A stretch of DNA of 6,305 bases, from the NCBI GenBank assembly GCA_023404705.1, contig JAEYAU010000218.1, positions 1 to 6,305 of the forward strand, read 5' to 3'. Source of the stretch: Pseudomonadota bacterium. GTDB lineage: Bacteria > Pseudomonadota > Alphaproteobacteria > Rhizobiales > Xanthobacteraceae. Position numbers and translations under genes: made by a program. This document shows positions 4,582 to 6,305 of the stretch, piece by piece. The notes below the pieces were generated by a model that saw only the letters and a program-made list of their open reading frames with translations, ran no database searches and had not been told where the DNA came from. Positions within the stretch are counted from its first letter, which is position 1. The number at the start of each line of letters is the position of its first letter.

Positions 4582-6302
4582 TGCCGTCCCATCAGCCGCA
4601 TCCCGAGTCCTGGCGCCGCCGCCTCGTGCGGGTGATGCTCTACGGCAATGTGGACCGCAACGCCAAGGCGCGCGCCCGCATCGGCCTCGCGATGCTGGCC
4701 TTCTCGGCCGTGTTCGCCGTGATCGCGGGCCGGCTCGTGATGTTCGCGGTGGCGGGCGACGGCCCGACCGCGCGGCGCGCCGGCGCGGCCGACGCGATCT
4801 CGACCGCGCGTCCCGACATCCTCGACCGCAATGGCGAGATCCTGGCGACCGACGTGAAGACGCCCTCGCTGTTCGCCGAGCCGCGCAAGCTGATCGACGT
4901 GGATGAGGCCGTGGAGCTGCTGACCGCGGTGCTGCCCGATCTCGACACCCACGAGGCGCGCTCGCGCCTCGGCTCGAAGCGGGGCTTCGCCTGGCTGCAG
5001 CGCGAGATCTCGCCGAAGCAGCAGCAGCAGATCCACAAGCTCGGCCTGCCCGGCATCGGCTTCCTGCGCGAGAACAAGCGCGTCTATCCGAACGGCAACG
5101 AGGTCTCGCATCTCATCGGCCACGTGAACGTCGACAACCAGGGCATCGCGGGCATCGAGAAGTGGCTCGACGGCCGCGGCCTCGCCGCGCTGCATGCCGC
5201 CGGCTTTGCGGTGCAGCGCATCGAGAAGCCGGTGGAGCTTGCGGTCGATCTGCGCGTGCAGCACACGCTGCGCGACGAGCTGCTCGCGGCGCGCGACAAG
5301 TTCAAGGCCAAGGCCGCGGCCGGCCTCGTCACCGACGTGCGCACCGGCGAGGTCATCGCCATGGTCTCGGTGCCGGACTATGACCCGAACAATCCGCGCG
5401 AGGCGCTCGACCCGACGCGCATCAACCGGCTCACCACCGGCGTGTTCGAGATGGGCTCGACCTTCAAGGCGCTCACCGTCGCGATGGCGCTCGACTCCGG
5501 CAAGATCAACCTCAACTCGTCGTTCGACGCCCGCGTGCCGCTGCGCTACGGCAAGTTCAACATCTCGGACTTCCACGCCCAGCGCCGCATCCTCACGGTG
5601 CCCGAGATCTTCACCTACTCGTCGAACATCGGCACCGCGCGCATGGCGCTGGCGCTCGGCGTCGAGCATCACAAATGGTTCCTGAAGAAGATGGGCCAGC
5701 TCGACCGCCTGCGCACCGAATTGCCCGAGAGCGCCGAGCCGCTGGTGCCGAAGCGCTGGGGCGAGCTCAACACGGTGACGATCGCGTTCGGTCACGGCCT
5801 CTCGGTCGCGCCGCTGCAGGCCGTGGCGGCGGTCGGCGCGCTGATGAATGGCGGTCTGCTGATTCCGCCGACGTTCCTGAAGCGCGGCGAAGAGGAAGCG
5901 CGCGCGCTCGGGCGCCAGGTCGTGAAGCCCGAGACCAGCACCGCGATGCGCTATCTCATGCGGCTCAATGCCGAGAAGGGCTCGGCCACCAAGGCCGAGG
6001 TGAAGGGCTATTATGTGGGCGGCAAGACCGGCACCGCCGAGAAGGTGATCAACGGCCGCTACTCCAAGCACAAGCTGCTCACCACCTTCATGGCCGTGCT
6101 GCCGGCGGACCAGCCGAAATATCTCGTCACGATCATCCTCGACGAGCCGCAGGGCCTGCCCGAGACGCACGGCTACGCGACGTCGGGCTGGAACGCCGCG
6201 CCCACTGCCGCCAAGGTGATCTCGCGGATCGCGCCGCTGCTCGGCCTGCAGCCGCGCCTGGATCTGCCGCCGGCCGACAAGCTGATCATGGGGAGGGGGT
6301 AG
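4581..6302 (+). CDS. ftsI: Septal peptidoglycan transpeptidase FtsI (PBP3)
   Basis: This 573-residue class B penicillin-binding protein cross-links septal peptidoglycan together with the glycosyltransferase FtsW. A basic cytoplasmic tail (1-32) precedes one membrane helix (about 33-57). The periplasmic pedestal begins near 75 with ARPDILDRNGEILAT (76-90) and includes RVYPNGNEVSHLIGHV (167-182). The transpeptidase domain runs from about 215 to 550 with all active-site motifs: the serine in S293-T-F-K296, S347-S-N349, and K482-T-G484. Length is normal for alphaproteobacterial FtsI. The start shares its A with the ftsL stop (TGATG) and has GGAGG (4572-4576) four bases before it. The gene is complete, ending in TAG within a G-rich run. 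PBP2/MrdA is the alternative class B enzyme, but the dcw context and the N-terminal form favour FtsI. The target is that of beta-lactams such as cephalexin and aztreonam (family knowledge). Confidence 0.96.
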   Translation: MPSHQPHPESWRRRLVRVMLYGNVDRNAKARARIGLAMLAFSAVFAVIAGRLVMFAVAGDGPTARRAGAADAISTARPDILDRNGEILATDVKTPSLFAEPRKLIDVDEAVELLTAVLPDLDTHEARSRLGSKRGFAWLQREISPKQQQQIHKLGLPGIGFLRENKRVYPNGNEVSHLIGHVNVDNQGIAGIEKWLDGRGLAALHAAGFAVQRIEKPVELAVDLRVQHTLRDELLAARDKFKAKAAAGLVTDVRTGEVIAMVSVPDYDPNNPREALDPTRINRLTTGVFEMGSTFKALTVAMALDSGKINLNSSFDARVPLRYGKFNISDFHAQRRILTVPEIFTYSSNIGTARMALALGVEHHKWFLKKMGQLDRLRTELPESAEPLVPKRWGELNTVTIAFGHGLSVAPLQAVAAVGALMNGGLLIPPTFLKRGEEEARALGRQVVKPETSTAMRYLMRLNAEKGSATKAEVKGYYVGGKTGTAEKVINGRYSKHKLLTTFMAVLPADQPKYLVTIILDEPQGLPETHGYATSGWNAAPTAAKVISRIAPLLGLQPRLDLPPADKLIMGRG

Positions 6303-6305
6303 GGG
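6290..6305 (+). promoter_or_regulatory. Probable ribosome binding region of the next gene (murE expected)
   Basis: The last codons of ftsI and the bases after its stop form G runs of four (6290-6293), five (6295-6299) and at least four (6302-6305), including GGAGG. In this cluster the following gene is usually murE, starting within a few bases of the ftsI stop, so this stretch probably acts as its Shine-Dalgarno sequence. The gene itself lies outside the window. Confidence 0.4.

Noticed and set aside
4257..6170. Long minus-strand open frame (637 codons) opposite ftsL and ftsI
   Set aside because: It has the same Arg/His/Glu-rich composition and no domain. The opposite strand carries FtsL and FtsI with all active-site motifs.

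Overview
The window is GC-rich chromosomal DNA from an alphaproteobacterium, most likely a member of the Hyphomicrobiales (Rhizobiales) near the Bradyrhizobium/Rhodopseudomonas/Xanthobacteraceae group. Two things support this placement. One is the form of the FtsL, MraZ and FtsI proteins, judged from memory of the families and not from a search. The other is a GGAAC-type general-stress promoter in front of a PRC-barrel gene, a typical alphaproteobacterial feature. I see no sign of a phage, plasmid, insertion sequence, CRISPR array, tRNA or rRNA.

Left half (about 1-2347, minus strand). A membrane-anchored c-di-GMP phosphodiesterase of the CSS-EAL type (761-2347) is followed downstream by a small exported PRC-barrel protein (84-584). 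The 176-bp gap between them carries a good candidate EcfG/RpoE2-type promoter (GGAAC-N17-AGTT) and a near-tandem 17/19-bp repeat in the leader. A GC-rich hairpin with a short T tract lies just past the PRC gene. The PRC gene is therefore probably its own stress-induced unit and not simply the second gene of an operon.

Centre (2348-2696). A 349-bp divergent control region separates the EAL gene from the cell-division cluster. It holds a TTGACG-N17-TATCCC promoter candidate overlaid by four CCCA boxes at exactly 10-bp steps, with a degenerate fifth box. This has the layout of an MraZ operator, so MraZ probably represses its own operon. The transcribed leader can fold into a long hairpin just before the mraZ ribosome binding region.

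Right half (2697-6302, plus strand). This is the start of the dcw (division and cell wall) cluster: mraZ, rsmH (mraW), ftsL and ftsI (pbpB), all complete. Each junction overlaps (ATGA, then TGATG twice), which points to one operon with translational coupling. MraZ is the regulator, RsmH methylates 16S rRNA, FtsL is a divisome scaffold, and FtsI is the septal transpeptidase that works with it. The G-rich end of the window probably begins the ribosome binding site of the next gene, normally murE.

Nothing here is a wholly new system. The most informative signals are regulatory: the MraZ box array and the stress promoter.
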